From assembly GCA_021779095.1 (NCBI GenBank), contig JAJYBI010000001.1:124001-188000 (forward strand): 64,000 nucleotides of DNA. The letters are read 5' to 3'. The DNA comes from Deltaproteobacteria bacterium (GTDB lineage: Bacteria; Desulfobacterota; Desulfuromonadia; Geobacterales; JAJYBI01). Position 1 is the first letter of the stretch, and each line of letters begins with the position of its first letter. Positions 8,758 through 17,783 of this stretch are shown piece by piece. The position numbers and the translations under genes were made by a program. The notes beneath the pieces were generated by a model. That model saw only the letters and a list, made by a program, of their open reading frames with translations, was not told the origin of the DNA and searched no databases.

Positions 8758-10305
8758 TCACTGCGGGCACTGCCGGCAGTCGGCATGGTCCGGCGTCTGC
8801 ACCGCGGCCGGCACGGCGTTCAGCGCCAGCTGCCTCGTCTGCACATGGGTGATGAGCCTGTCTATGGACGGCGTCATCTTCGCGATGAACGGCGTGGGGT
8901 AGACCCCCATGACGAAGATCAGGACGATCAGCGGCACCATGATGCCGATCTCGCGGGCGTTCAGGTCCGTGAGGGTCTGGTTCCTGGGGTTGTTCAGCTC
9001 GCCGAACATGACCCGCTGGAACATCCAGAGCATGTAGACGGCGGAGAGGATGACGCCGCTCGTGGCGATTACCGACCACCAGCGCAGGCTGCTGCCGAAG
9101 GAGCCGAGCAGGATCAGGAACTCGCCCACGAAGCCGTTGGTGCCGGGGAGGCCGATGGACGAGAGGGTGACGATCATGAAGATCGTGGCGAAGACCGGCA
9201 TCTGCTTGGCGAGCCCGCCGAAGTCGGTGATGAGCCGGGTGTGGCGCCGCTCGTAGATGAAGCCGACGATGAGGAACAGCGCCCCGGTGGAGATGCCGTG
9301 GTTCAGCATCTGCAGCATCCCGCCGGCGATCCCCTGCTGGTTCATGGCGAACACGCCGAGCATGACGAACCCCAGGTGGGCCACCGACGAGTAGGCGACG
9401 AGCTTCTTCACGTCCTCCTGCACCATGGCCACCAGCGCGGCGTAGATGATGCCGATCACCGCCAGGGTGGCGATGAGCGGCGTGAACTGGGCCGTCGCCT
9501 GGGGGAAGAGCGGCATGGCGAACCGGACGAAGCCGTAGGTCCCCATCTTCAGGAGCACCGCGGCGAGGATGACGGAGCCGGCGGTGGGGGCCTCGGTATG
9601 GGCGTCGGGCAACCAGGTGTGGAGCGGGAACATCGGGACCTTGATGGCGAACGCCAGGGCGAACGCCAGGAACAGCCAGGTCTGGGTCGCCGGGTCAAGC
9701 GTGAGTGCGTAGAAGCGGGTGATGTTGAAATCTGCCCCACCCGCCTTGAAGTAGAGGGTGATGAGCGCGACCAGCATGAGGAGCGAGCCGACCATGGTGT
9801 AGATGAAGAACTTGACGGCGGCGTAGACCTTGTTCTTCCCCCCCCAGATGCCGATGATGAAGTACATCGGGATCAGCATCAGCCCACAGAAGATGTAGAA
9901 GAGGAAGAGATCGAGGGAGACGAAGGCGCCGAGCATCCCCACTTCCAGAAGGAGCAGGCAGATCATGTACTCCTTCACCTTCTCCTCCACGGCGGTCCAG
10001 GTGGAGAGGATGGCGATCGGCATGATGAAGGTGGTGAGCATGACGAGCCAGAGGCTGATCCCGTCGATCCCCACGAAGTAGTGCATCTGGAAGGCGTCGG
10101 TGGCGATCCAGGGGATGTTCTCAACGAACTGGTAGTCGGCTGTGTTCTGAAAACCGGTGACGAGCGGCAGCGACACCAGGAACGCCACCACGGTCACCGC
10201 CAGCGCCAGGCCGCGCAGGGCGTTGTGGCTCCTGCCGTTGATGAAGAGAAGGACGAATACCCCGACCAGCGGCGTAAAGGTCATGATGGTCAGTAACGAA
10301 GTCAT
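8758..10305 (-). CDS. nuoM: NADH-quinone oxidoreductase subunit M
   Basis: The second antiporter-like proton-pumping subunit of complex I. The 515-residue product is polytopic, and FPLHTWLPDAHTEAPTAGSV is the diagnostic Nuo/Mrp-antiporter block, with the conserved lysine and glutamate of the proton path in the central helices. AAGGAG lies 10 bases upstream of the start. It sits 36 bases after nuoL and 52 before nuoN. Confidence 0.96.
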   Translation of the reverse strand: MTSLLTIMTFTPLVGVFVLLFINGRSHNALRGLALAVTVVAFLVSLPLVTGFQNTADYQFVENIPWIATDAFQMHYFVGIDGISLWLVMLTTFIMPIAILSTWTAVEEKVKEYMICLLLLEVGMLGAFVSLDLFLFYIFCGLMLIPMYFIIGIWGGKNKVYAAVKFFIYTMVGSLLMLVALITLYFKAGGADFNITRFYALTLDPATQTWLFLAFALAFAIKVPMFPLHTWLPDAHTEAPTAGSVILAAVLLKMGTYGFVRFAMPLFPQATAQFTPLIATLAVIGIIYAALVAMVQEDVKKLVAYSSVAHLGFVMLGVFAMNQQGIAGGMLQMLNHGISTGALFLIVGFIYERRHTRLITDFGGLAKQMPVFATIFMIVTLSSIGLPGTNGFVGEFLILLGSFGSSLRWWSVIATSGVILSAVYMLWMFQRVMFGELNNPRNQTLTDLNAREIGIMVPLIVLIFVMGVYPTPFIAKMTPSIDRLITHVQTRQLALNAVPAAVQTPDHADCRQCPQ

Positions 10306-10341
10306 GCACTGCTCCTTTGCGGCAGGTAACGCCCGTTCCGG

Positions 10342-12348
10342 TTACCGGAAGATGTAGAACGCCAGAATGACCACTACGCCGAGCGCCATGGTCATGGCGT
10401 AGTTGTGGACGAAGCCGGACTGGGTGTAGCGGAGCACGCCGCTGAAGCCGCGCACCACCGCCGCCACGCCGTTGACGATCCCGTCCACCACCAGCACGTC
10501 GAACCCTTTCCAGAGAAACCGCCCCAACGCCTTGCAGGGGTTCACGAACAGGAAGTCGTACAGCTCGTCCACGTACCACTTGTTGTACACCGCCTGGTGC
10601 AGGCCGGGGAACCGGGCGGTGAACCGCTGCGGGATGGACGGGCTGGCGATATAGAGTGTGTAGGCGATGCCGATCCCCAGCGCGGCGACCCCCACCGACA
10701 GCAGCATGAGCCCCCCCTCGACGGAGTGGCCGTAGTGCGTCCCGGCATGGGCGTACTGGCCGGCGTATTCCGTGGACTTCTCGAAGACCGGCTCCAGCCA
10801 GAGCTCGAACCGGTTCGGGATGCCGCCGAACAGGTCGCCGAGCAGCTTGGGGATGCCGATGAAGCCGCCGAACGTCGCCAGGAGGCCGAGGACCATGAGC
10901 GGGATGGTGATGACCAGCGGCGACTCGTGCAGATGGTCCTTCACCTTCGGGTTGATGCGGCACTCGCCGCAGAAGGTCATGAAGACGAGCCGGAACATGT
11001 AGAAGGCGGTGAGGCAGGCGGCAATCGTGCCGATGGCCCAGAGGACGACGTTGGCGGTGCCGTGGTACGGGTTCGAGAACGCCTGCCAGAGGATCTCGTC
11101 CTTGGAGAAGAACCCGGAGAACGGCGGGATGCCGGAGATGGCGATGGTCGAAACGAGGAACGTAACGAACGTGATCGGCATCTTCTTCCTCAAGCCCCCC
11201 ATGTTCCGCATGTCCTGCGGGTCGTCGTGCAGGTGGCCGTGGTGCAGGGCGTGGTGCATGGCGTGGATGACGGAACCGGAGCCGAGGAACAGGCACGCCT
11301 TGAAGAAGGCGTGGGTCATGAGGTGGAACACCCCGGCGGTGAAGGCGCCGACCCCCATGGCGAGGAACATGTACCCCAGCTGGGAGACGGTGGAATAGGC
11401 CAGGACCCGCTTGATATCGTTCTGGGCCATGCCGATGGTGGCGGCGAAGAGCGCGGTGGCGGCGCCGGTGCAGGCGATGACCAGCATGGTCGTGGGGGAC
11501 TTGATGAAGACGAAGTTCATCCGGCCGATCATGTAGACGCCGGCGGTAACCATGGTGGCGGCATGGATGAGGGCGGAAACCGGTGTCGGGCCCTCCATGG
11601 CGTCGGGGAGCCAGGTGTAGAGCGGGATCTGCGCCGACTTGCCGGTGGCGCCGAGGAAGAAGCAGAGGGTGGCGAAGGTGACCACGCCGCCGAACGGGAG
11701 GAGCTCGGAGGCCTGTTTCAGCTCCACGAAGTTGATGGTCCAGACGTTATGGTTCGTCCCCAGCCACCAGAAGATGGTGAAGAGGCCGATCAGGAAACCG
11801 AAGTCGCCCACCCGGTTCATGACGAACGCCTTCTTTCCCGCGTCACCGGCGGACTTCTTGTGGAAGTAGTAGCCGATCAGGAGGTAGGAGCAGAGCCCCA
11901 CCCCTTCCCAGCCGACGAACATGAGGAGCATGTTCCCCCCCAGCACCAGGAGGAGCATGGAGAAGGTGAACAGGTTCAGGTAGGTGAAGTAGCGGTAGAA
12001 CCCCTCCTCGCCGTGCATGTAGCCGATGGAGTAGAGGTGGATGAGGGAGCCGACCCCGGTGACCACCATGATCATGATGGCGGAGAGCGGGTCCACCAAA
12101 AAGCCGATGTCCGCCTTGAAGGTGCCCGCCTGTATCCAGGTGAAGAGCACCTTCTGGAAGACACGCTGCTCCGGTTCCATCCCGATGAGCTGGATGAGAA
12201 TACCGCAGGAGACCACGAACGAAGAGGCGACCATGGCCGTGGCAAGCCCGCCGATGAACGCTTCGTTCCTGATCTTCTTGCCGAAGAGGCCGTTGATGAT
12301 CACCCCGACCAGCGGAAAGAAGGGTATCAGCCAGACGTATTCTAACAT
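10342..12348 (-). CDS. nuoL: NADH-quinone oxidoreductase subunit L
   Basis: The largest antiporter-like subunit of complex I, 668 residues. It has the conserved block PLYTWLPDAMEGPTPVSALIHAAT split over two helices, a His-rich loop near residue 365 (HAMHHALHHGHLHDD), and the C-terminal segment expected for the lateral helix that braces NuoM and NuoN. AAGGAG precedes the start by seven bases. Confidence 0.96.
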   Translation of the reverse strand: MLEYVWLIPFFPLVGVIINGLFGKKIRNEAFIGGLATAMVASSFVVSCGILIQLIGMEPEQRVFQKVLFTWIQAGTFKADIGFLVDPLSAIMIMVVTGVGSLIHLYSIGYMHGEEGFYRYFTYLNLFTFSMLLLVLGGNMLLMFVGWEGVGLCSYLLIGYYFHKKSAGDAGKKAFVMNRVGDFGFLIGLFTIFWWLGTNHNVWTINFVELKQASELLPFGGVVTFATLCFFLGATGKSAQIPLYTWLPDAMEGPTPVSALIHAATMVTAGVYMIGRMNFVFIKSPTTMLVIACTGAATALFAATIGMAQNDIKRVLAYSTVSQLGYMFLAMGVGAFTAGVFHLMTHAFFKACLFLGSGSVIHAMHHALHHGHLHDDPQDMRNMGGLRKKMPITFVTFLVSTIAISGIPPFSGFFSKDEILWQAFSNPYHGTANVVLWAIGTIAACLTAFYMFRLVFMTFCGECRINPKVKDHLHESPLVITIPLMVLGLLATFGGFIGIPKLLGDLFGGIPNRFELWLEPVFEKSTEYAGQYAHAGTHYGHSVEGGLMLLSVGVAALGIGIAYTLYIASPSIPQRFTARFPGLHQAVYNKWYVDELYDFLFVNPCKALGRFLWKGFDVLVVDGIVNGVAAVVRGFSGVLRYTQSGFVHNYAMTMALGVVVILAFYIFR

Positions 12349-12370
12349 TCCAGACTCCTTGGATACTTTA

Positions 12371-12411
12371 TCATTCCCTCCCCCTCACCCCCTCCCATCA
12401 AGGGAGGGGGA
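12371..12411. repeat. GC-rich palindromic element between nuoK and nuoL
   Basis: A 9-bp inverted repeat (CCCCCTCCC, 12388-12396, with 12402-12410) sits beside a pyrimidine-rich tract from 12375. It has no T-run, so it is not a normal terminator. It resembles the short GC-rich REP-like palindromes common between genes in this group, and it could modulate the nuoK/nuoL mRNA ratio. Confidence 0.5.
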
Positions 12412-12442
12412 TCTTGGTGGCGGAAAGTTCAATGCTAATCTG

Positions 12443-12745
12443 CTACAGCTTCAGCAGGTTCATCTCTTCCACGTCGATGGACTCGCGGTTCTTGAAGAAC
12501 GCGATCATGAGGGCGAGCCCCACCGCCGCCTCGGCAGCGGCGACCGTCATGACGAAGAAGACGAAGATCTGGCCGTCCAGGCTCCCGAGGAAATTGGAGA
12601 AGGCGACGAAGGTCAGGTTCACGGCGTTCAGCATCAGCTCCACGCACATGAAGATGACGATGGCGTTGCGGCGGGTGAGGACCCCCACGGTGCCGATGGA
12701 AAAGAGGAGCGCGCTGACGACGAGATAGTAGTGGAGCGGTATCAT
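12443..12745 (-). CDS. nuoK: NADH-quinone oxidoreductase subunit K
   Basis: A 100-residue, three-helix membrane subunit of complex I. The conserved membrane glutamates lie in [20 protein letters not shown] and in [12 protein letters not shown], as expected for the proton path. Length is typical. It follows nuoJ by 10 bases. Confidence 0.96.
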   Translation of the reverse strand: MIPLHYYLVVSALLFSIGTVGVLTRRNAIVIFMCVELMLNAVNLTFVAFSNFLGSLDGQIFVFFVMTVAAAEAAVGLALMIAFFKNRESIDVEEMNLLKL

Positions 12746-12755
12746 GGTGAACCTC

Positions 12756-13259
12756 CTAGATGTTCTTCTTGGCCAGGATCACCGCGCCGATGATCGCCAC
12801 CAGGAGCAGGATGGAGGTGATCTCGAACGGCAGCAGGAACTGGGTGAAGAGTGCGCGGCCGATCAGCTCCGTGTGGCCGAACTGCTCGATGATCTTCGCG
12901 TCCAGCCCCCCCCTGCTCCCCGTGAGCCCCCCCTTCGCCAGGAAGTACAGGAGCTCGATCAGGCCGAAGATGCCGAGGGCGCTGCCGAAGAGGGTGGTAT
13001 GGGCGCCGCGCCGCCCCGCCTCGGACCGGATGTTCAGGAGCATGATGACGAACACGATGAGGACCATGATGGCCCCCGCATAGACGATCACCTGGATGGC
13101 CGCCATGAACGGGGCGTTCAGCATCACGTAGAAGGTGGCGATGCAGAAGAAGGTCATGATCAGCGACAGGGCGCTGTTGATCGGGTTTTTGCAGGTGATG
13201 ACCAGGAGACCGGAGATCACCGCCACGGCGGCCACGACGAAAAAGAAGAGGGTTTCCAT
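12756..13259 (-). CDS. nuoJ: NADH-quinone oxidoreductase subunit J
   Basis: A 167-residue, five-helix membrane subunit of complex [20 protein letters not shown] is the conserved helix that rearranges during coupling. Length is normal. The gene sits 10 bases after nuoI and 10 before nuoK. Confidence 0.95.
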   Translation of the reverse strand: METLFFFVVAAVAVISGLLVITCKNPINSALSLIMTFFCIATFYVMLNAPFMAAIQVIVYAGAIMVLIVFVIMLLNIRSEAGRRGAHTTLFGSALGIFGLIELLYFLAKGGLTGSRGGLDAKIIEQFGHTELIGRALFTQFLLPFEITSILLLVAIIGAVILAKKNI

Positions 13260-13269
13260 TGCTGCTCCT

Positions 13270-13668
13270 TTAGTTCTTTTCTTGCAGCCGTTCCTTGACG
13301 AAGACGAAATCCTCGCGCCGGTAGTTGGCCAGCTCGAAGGTCTGCGTCATCCTGAGGGCGTCCACCGGGCAGGCCTCGACACAGTAGCCGCAGAAGATGC
13401 AGCGCAGCATGTCGATCTCGTACCGGGCGGCGAACTTGTCGTGGTTCGCATCCTCCCCCGCCTCCACGGTGATGCACTTGGCGGGACAGACGGTGGGGCA
13501 GAGGTGGCAGGCGACGCACCTGGCCCGGTCGTGGGACATCTTGAGGGCGTGCAGCCCCCGGAAGTCGGGGGCGACCTCCGGCCGCTCCTTCGGGTACTGG
13601 AGGGTGACCGGCTTCCTGAACAGATGGCTCAGGGTTATCCTCAGGCCATTCAAAAGCGGTAGAATCAT
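13270..13668 (-). CDS. nuoI: NADH-quinone oxidoreductase subunit I (two 4Fe-4S ferredoxin)
   Basis: Peripheral-arm subunit that carries two [4Fe-4S] clusters (N6a and N6b). The motifs CVACHLCPTVCPAKC and CIFCGYCVEACPVD supply all eight cysteines. At 132 residues it is shorter than the roughly 180-residue enterobacterial protein, with a brief C-terminal tail (YRREDFVFVKERL). In this operon, which lacks NuoE, NuoF and NuoG, NuoI would be the outermost iron-sulfur subunit and the probable docking point for an alternative electron donor. Confidence 0.95.
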   Translation of the reverse strand: MILPLLNGLRITLSHLFRKPVTLQYPKERPEVAPDFRGLHALKMSHDRARCVACHLCPTVCPAKCITVEAGEDANHDKFAARYEIDMLRCIFCGYCVEACPVDALRMTQTFELANYRREDFVFVKERLQEKN

Positions 13669-13716
13669 GACTGTTACCTCTTTCCGGTTTTCACGGCGTG
13701 CAACTCTTTTCTGTTG

Positions 13717-14769
13717 TCAGGGGAATACCAGCAGCCAGACGGCGTTGCCGCAGATCAGGAGCAGCGTGGCCGGCAGGAACACCTTCCAGCCGAGCCGCAT
13801 GAGCTGGTCGTAGCGGTAGCGCGGGTAGGTGGCGCGGATCCACATGCAGACAAAGATGAGCCCATAGACCTTGGCGACGAAGTTCACCACCGGCGGGAAC
13901 GGACCGTGCCAGCCCCCCAGGAACAGGGTGGTGGTGACGGCGCAGACCGTGACCATGTTGGCGTATTCCGCCATGAAGAACATGGCGTATTTCATGGAGG
14001 AGTACTCGGTGCAGAAACCGGAGACCAGCTCCGTCTCCGCCTCGGGGAGGTCGAAGGGGGTCCGGTTGATCTCCGCCAGGGAGCAGATGAAGAAGATGAT
14101 CCCCCCCGCGAACATGAACGGGTTGCGGAAGATGTTCCAGCCGAAGAGTCCCGCCTGTTCGGCGACGATCTTGTGCAGCGAAAGTGTCTCGGACGACATG
14201 AAGACGAGGATGATGGCGAGCCCCGCCGCCAGTTCGTAGGAGATCATCTGGGCCGAGGAGCGCAGCCCCCCCAGGAGCGAGTACTTGCTGTTGGAGGCCC
14301 AGCCGGCGAGCACGATGCCGTAGACCCCCACGGAGGCCATTGCGAGGATGTAGAGCACCCCGACGTTGATGTCCAGCACCCGCATGGACGTGCCGTCGTA
14401 CACCGACGCGATCTGCAGCGGCACCTGGTAGCCGGCGATGGTGACCGTGTCGCCGAAGGGGATGACCGCGAAGGAGATGAACGCCGGCACGAGGGCGACG
14501 AGCGGGGCGATGAGGAACGCGAACCTGCTCGCCTGGGCCGGGACGATCTCCTCCTTGAAGAAGAGCTTGAGACCGTCGGCGATCGGCTGCAGTAGCCCGT
14601 AGGGGCCGACCCGCTTCGGTCCGATCCGCACCTGCATGTGGCCGATGAGCTTCCGCTCGGCCCAGGTGGCGTAGGCGACCGTCAAGAGCACGAACACGAA
14701 CACCGCCACGGTCTTGGCGACCATGGTGATGTAGTAGATCAGCGGCAATCCCAGTATCTCGTATCCCAT
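13717..14769 (-). CDS. nuoH: NADH-quinone oxidoreductase subunit H
   Basis: A 350-residue membrane subunit that forms part of the quinone chamber and joins the peripheral and membrane arms. YATWAERKLIGHMQVRIGPKRVGPYGLLQPIADGLK (near residue 30-65, given in two family blocks) and ELAEINRTPFDLPEAE are diagnostic. GAGGAA precedes the start. It begins only 65 bases after the nuoD stop, a gap in which other species carry nuoE, nuoF and nuoG. Confidence 0.95.
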   Translation of the reverse strand: MGYEILGLPLIYYITMVAKTVAVFVFVLLTVAYATWAERKLIGHMQVRIGPKRVGPYGLLQPIADGLKLFFKEEIVPAQASRFAFLIAPLVALVPAFISFAVIPFGDTVTIAGYQVPLQIASVYDGTSMRVLDINVGVLYILAMASVGVYGIVLAGWASNSKYSLLGGLRSSAQMISYELAAGLAIILVFMSSETLSLHKIVAEQAGLFGWNIFRNPFMFAGGIIFFICSLAEINRTPFDLPEAETELVSGFCTEYSSMKYAMFFMAEYANMVTVCAVTTTLFLGGWHGPFPPVVNFVAKVYGLIFVCMWIRATYPRYRYDQLMRLGWKVFLPATLLLICGNAVWLLVFP

Positions 14770-14834
14770 CCGTTCCTCTTTCCTTCGACCCGTGTGCGCA
14801 GTGAATCAATCCGCCGGCGGTCCCGGCGCGGCGG

Positions 14835-16007
14835 CTACCGGTCGATCTCTCCCAGCACGATATCCAGCGTCCCGATGACCGCCACGAGGTCGGCGATCAT
14901 CGCCCCCTTGGCCATCTTCTCGATGGCGCCCAGGTTGACGAATGAGGGGGGACGGATCCGCATCCGGTACGGCTTCGTCCCGCCGTCGCTCACGAGGTAG
15001 TACCCCAGCTCCCCCTTCGGCGCCTCGATCCCCTGGTACACCTCCCCCTCGGGGACCGGGAACCCTTCGCTGGCGATCTTGAAGTGGTGGATCAGCCCCT
15101 CGATGGTGTTGTAGACGCTCTCCTTCGGCGGGTAGCAGACCTGGGGGTCGTCCGCCAGGATCGGGCCGGGCTTGAGGGCGTCCAGCGCCTGCTTCACGAT
15201 CTTCACCGACTCGCGCAGCTCCACCATCCGTACCTTGTACCGGTCGTAGGTGTCGCAGTTGGTGCCGGTCGGCACCTGGAAGGCGTAGTTCTCGTAGCCG
15301 CTGTACGGGTTGTCCCTTCTCAGGTCCCAGTCCACGCCGGAGCCGCGCAGCGCCGGGCCGGTGATGCCGTAGTCGACGGCGTCCTCCGCCGAGATGACCC
15401 CGTTGCCGATGGTCCGCTGCTTCCAGATGGTGTTCTCGGTGAGGAGCCCCTCGTAGGTGTCGAAGTGGCCGGGGAAGGTGTCGATAATCTCCTGCACGTC
15501 CCGTTCGAAGCCGGCGTACGGCTCTTTGGAGAGGCCGCCCACCCGGAAGTAGTTGCTCGTCATCCGGGCGCCGGAGATCTTCTCGTAGATATCCATGATC
15601 TTCTCGCGCTCGCGGAACGCGTAGAGAAAGACGGTCATGGCGCCGATGTCCAGGGCGTGGCAGGCGATCCAGACGAGGTGCGACTTTATGCGGGTCAGCT
15701 CCGCCATGATCACCCGGATCGTCTGCGCCCGCTCCGGCACCTCGATCCCCAGGAGCTTCTCCACCGCCAGGACGTAGCCCAGGTTGTTGCTCATGGGGGC
15801 CAGGTAGTCGAGCCGGTCGGTCAAGGGGATGGTCTGGTGGTAGGTGCGGTGCTCGGAGATCTTTTCCACGCCGCGGTGCAGGTAGCCGATATGGGGGGTG
15901 ATCTTCCGGATGATCTCGCCGTCCAGCTCGATCACCAGCCTTAAGACCCCGTGGGTACTCGGGTGCTGCGGTCCCATGTTCACTGTCATCGTTTCGGTCG
16001 TTGCCAT
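14835..16007 (-). CDS. nuoD: NADH-quinone oxidoreductase subunit D
   Basis: The 49-kDa-type subunit, related to the NiFe hydrogenase large subunit, which lines the quinone-reduction site with NuoB. MTVNMGPQHPSTHGV at the N-terminus carries the quinone-binding histidine loop, and GELGYYLVSDG and RIRPPSFVNL near the C-terminus are conserved. The 390-residue protein is separate from NuoC rather than fused. GAGGCGAC precedes the start. Confidence 0.96.
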   Translation of the reverse strand: MATTETMTVNMGPQHPSTHGVLRLVIELDGEIIRKITPHIGYLHRGVEKISEHRTYHQTIPLTDRLDYLAPMSNNLGYVLAVEKLLGIEVPERAQTIRVIMAELTRIKSHLVWIACHALDIGAMTVFLYAFREREKIMDIYEKISGARMTSNYFRVGGLSKEPYAGFERDVQEIIDTFPGHFDTYEGLLTENTIWKQRTIGNGVISAEDAVDYGITGPALRGSGVDWDLRRDNPYSGYENYAFQVPTGTNCDTYDRYKVRMVELRESVKIVKQALDALKPGPILADDPQVCYPPKESVYNTIEGLIHHFKIASEGFPVPEGEVYQGIEAPKGELGYYLVSDGGTKPYRMRIRPPSFVNLGAIEKMAKGAMIADLVAVIGTLDIVLGEIDR

Positions 16008-16048
16008 CTGTCGCCTCTATTTCATAGTTCCGGTGAGTGTCTGCCCCG

Positions 16049-16531
16049 TTACGACAGGCGTCCCTTGTACGGCTCGCGGTCGGGGCCCTGCAGCGGATAG
16101 TCCTTGCGCAGCGGGTGGCCCACCCAGTCGTCGGTCATGAGGATGCGGCGCAGGTCGGGGTGGCCCGTGAACCCGATCCCCATCAGGTCCCACACCTCCC
16201 GCTCCAGCCAGTTGGCAGCGTTCCAGAGGATCGTCATGGACGCGATGGTGCAGTCCGCCTCGGTGACCGGCGCCTTGATCCGCAGCCGCTCCTTGGCGGG
16301 GATGGAGTACAGGTTGTACACGACCATGAAGCGGGGGTCCCTGCCCATATAGTCCACCGCGGTCACGTCGGTCAAAAGGTTGTACCCCAGCCCCTTCAGG
16401 TGCCGGCAGACCTCCACCACGCTCTCCTTGCGGATCGTCACCGTCGTCTCGCCCCGGAACTCCTTCACCTCCAGGACGGCCGGTGCGAACTTCTCCTTCA
16501 GCTCCTGCACTGCGCGATCATTGAGCGCCAT
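16049..16531 (-). CDS. nuoC: NADH-quinone oxidoreductase subunit C
   Basis: The 30-kDa-type peripheral subunit, 160 residues, without redox cofactors. EREVWDLMGIGFTGHPDLRRILMTDDW and GHPLRKDYPLQG are the family signature blocks. It sits 31 bases after nuoB and 41 before nuoD. Confidence 0.95.
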   Translation of the reverse strand: MALNDRAVQELKEKFAPAVLEVKEFRGETTVTIRKESVVEVCRHLKGLGYNLLTDVTAVDYMGRDPRFMVVYNLYSIPAKERLRIKAPVTEADCTIASMTILWNAANWLEREVWDLMGIGFTGHPDLRRILMTDDWVGHPLRKDYPLQGPDREPYKGRLS

Positions 16532-16562
16532 ATCCGTTCCTTCTCCCTGTATCAGCCTGGTA

Positions 16563-17084
16563 TTACTGCCGTTCCGCGGCGGGCCCGAGCCGCTCGCCCG
16601 AACCGAGGGCCGACATGAAGCTGTTGCGCTCCCCGGCGATCTTGTCCTGGAGCTTCATGAGACCGTACAGAAGCGCCTCGGGACGGGGGGGACAGCCGGG
16701 GATGTACACGTCCACCGGCAGCGCCTCGTCGATCCCCTGCACGACGCTGTAGGTGTCGAACACGCCGCCGGAGCAGGCGCAGGCACCCATGGCGATGACC
16801 CATTTCGGCTCGGGCATCTGCTCGTAGACCGTCTTGATGACCGGCAGCATCTTCTTGGTGACGGTGCCGGCGATGATGATGCAGTCGGCCTGGCGGGGCG
16901 AGGCACGGAAGATGATGCCGAAGCGGTCCAGGTCGTGCTTGGAGGCGCCGGTGGCCATCATCTCGATGGCGCAGCAGGCGAGACCGAAGGTCATCGGCCA
17001 GATGGAGGACTTGCGTGCCCAGTTGACCAGGCTGTCGAGCGTGGTGAGCCTGACGTTATCTCCCAGCTGCTGATCTAGTCCCAT
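16563..17084 (-). CDS. nuoB: NADH-quinone oxidoreductase subunit B
   Basis: Carries cluster N2, the last cluster before quinone. The ligand motifs are visible: LACCAIEMM with the tandem cysteines, MGACACSGG, and [11 protein letters not shown]. The start MGLDQQL overlaps the end of nuoA by 10 bases; a longer in-frame reading to 17303 lies wholly inside nuoA and is rejected. The product is 173 residues. Confidence 0.95.
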   Translation of the reverse strand: MGLDQQLGDNVRLTTLDSLVNWARKSSIWPMTFGLACCAIEMMATGASKHDLDRFGIIFRASPRQADCIIIAGTVTKKMLPVIKTVYEQMPEPKWVIAMGACACSGGVFDTYSVVQGIDEALPVDVYIPGCPPRPEALLYGLMKLQDKIAGERNSFMSALGSGERLGPAAERQ

Positions 17085-17431
17085 TCCAGTGCTCCTTTTT
17101 TCCATACATAGATGTAGCCGACGAACAGGATGACGATGAAGACCCCCATCTCCACCAGGCCGAAGACCCCCAGCTTTTTGTAGAGGATCGCCCAGGGGTA
17201 CATGAAGACCGCCTCGATGTCGAACAGGATGAACAGCATGGCGATGAGGTAGAACTTGATGGAGAACCGTTCCCGGGCGCTCCCCACCGGTTCGCAGCCG
17301 CATTCGTACGGCGCCATCTTGACCTCGGACGGCTTCTTCTGGCCGACGAGCGACGACACGACCACCGAACCGAGACCGAACAGGATGGCGATGGTGACCA
17401 GGAGTAGTATGGGCAGGTATGCTCCGAGCAT
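17075..17431 (-). CDS. nuoA: NADH-quinone oxidoreductase subunit A
   Basis: A 118-residue, three-helix subunit and first gene of the operon. The loop [33 protein letters not shown] is split over two conserved blocks around residues 40-72, including the cysteine loop near the quinone channel. It overlaps nuoB by 10 bases. A consensus-like promoter lies about 150 bases upstream. Confidence 0.95.
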   Translation of the reverse strand: MLGAYLPILLLVTIAILFGLGSVVVSSLVGQKKPSEVKMAPYECGCEPVGSARERFSIKFYLIAMLFILFDIEAVFMYPWAILYKKLGVFGLVEMGVFIVILFVGYIYVWKKGALEWD

Positions 17432-17565
17432 TGGTTTCCTCCGGTGGGCGGGGTGAGCGTGGTGGCGGGCCGAATCTCGTCAGTGCCGGCGGCCGCGCCG
17501 CTCCTCTCCGTGCTTCGCATGGTACCGGAATCCGTTTTCGCGGGCGCTTCCGGCATCATGCATAC

Positions 17566-17613
17566 TGTATACACTTTGGCTGGAACATTATTTTATTAAC
17601 AGGGCGATGTCAA
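17566..17613 (-). promoter_or_regulatory. nuo operon promoter with GTATAC operator-like palindrome
   Basis: On the minus strand, TTGACA (17608-17613) and TAATGT (17585-17590) are spaced by exactly 17 bases, a strong sigma-70 match. The palindrome TGTATACA (17566-17573) lies 11 bases past the -10, covering the likely start of transcription. The ten bases ACTGTATACA also occur at the atp promoter. Confidence 0.65.
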
Positions 17614-17702
17614 GAAAAAATGCCTCCCGGCCTCCCCGGCAACGGTATCGTTCGCCGGTGGCGGGGACGTCGCGTAAGGGGCGGAGAATACGTCATGATT
17701 CC

Positions 17703-17731
17703 TTGACACTGCCGGATTTTTCATGCTAACG
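17703..17731 (+). promoter_or_regulatory. Probable hemL promoter
   Basis: A consensus TTGACA (17703-17708) lies 75 bases upstream of hemL; the best -10 partner, TAACGG, sits 18 bases on and is weak. It is divergent from the nuo promoter, about 90 bases away. The rest of the 350-base gap shows no gene. Confidence 0.4.
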
Positions 17732-17783
17732 GTAGCTAGTTTCAGAGGGGATTAATCACTACACGGAGAGCGAGGAAACTGCC

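Noticed and set aside
12371..12411. Terminator between nuoK and nuoL
   Set aside because: The hairpin is GC-rich but has no T-run, and the downstream genes nuoL, nuoM and nuoN belong to the same operon; treated as a REP-like repeat.
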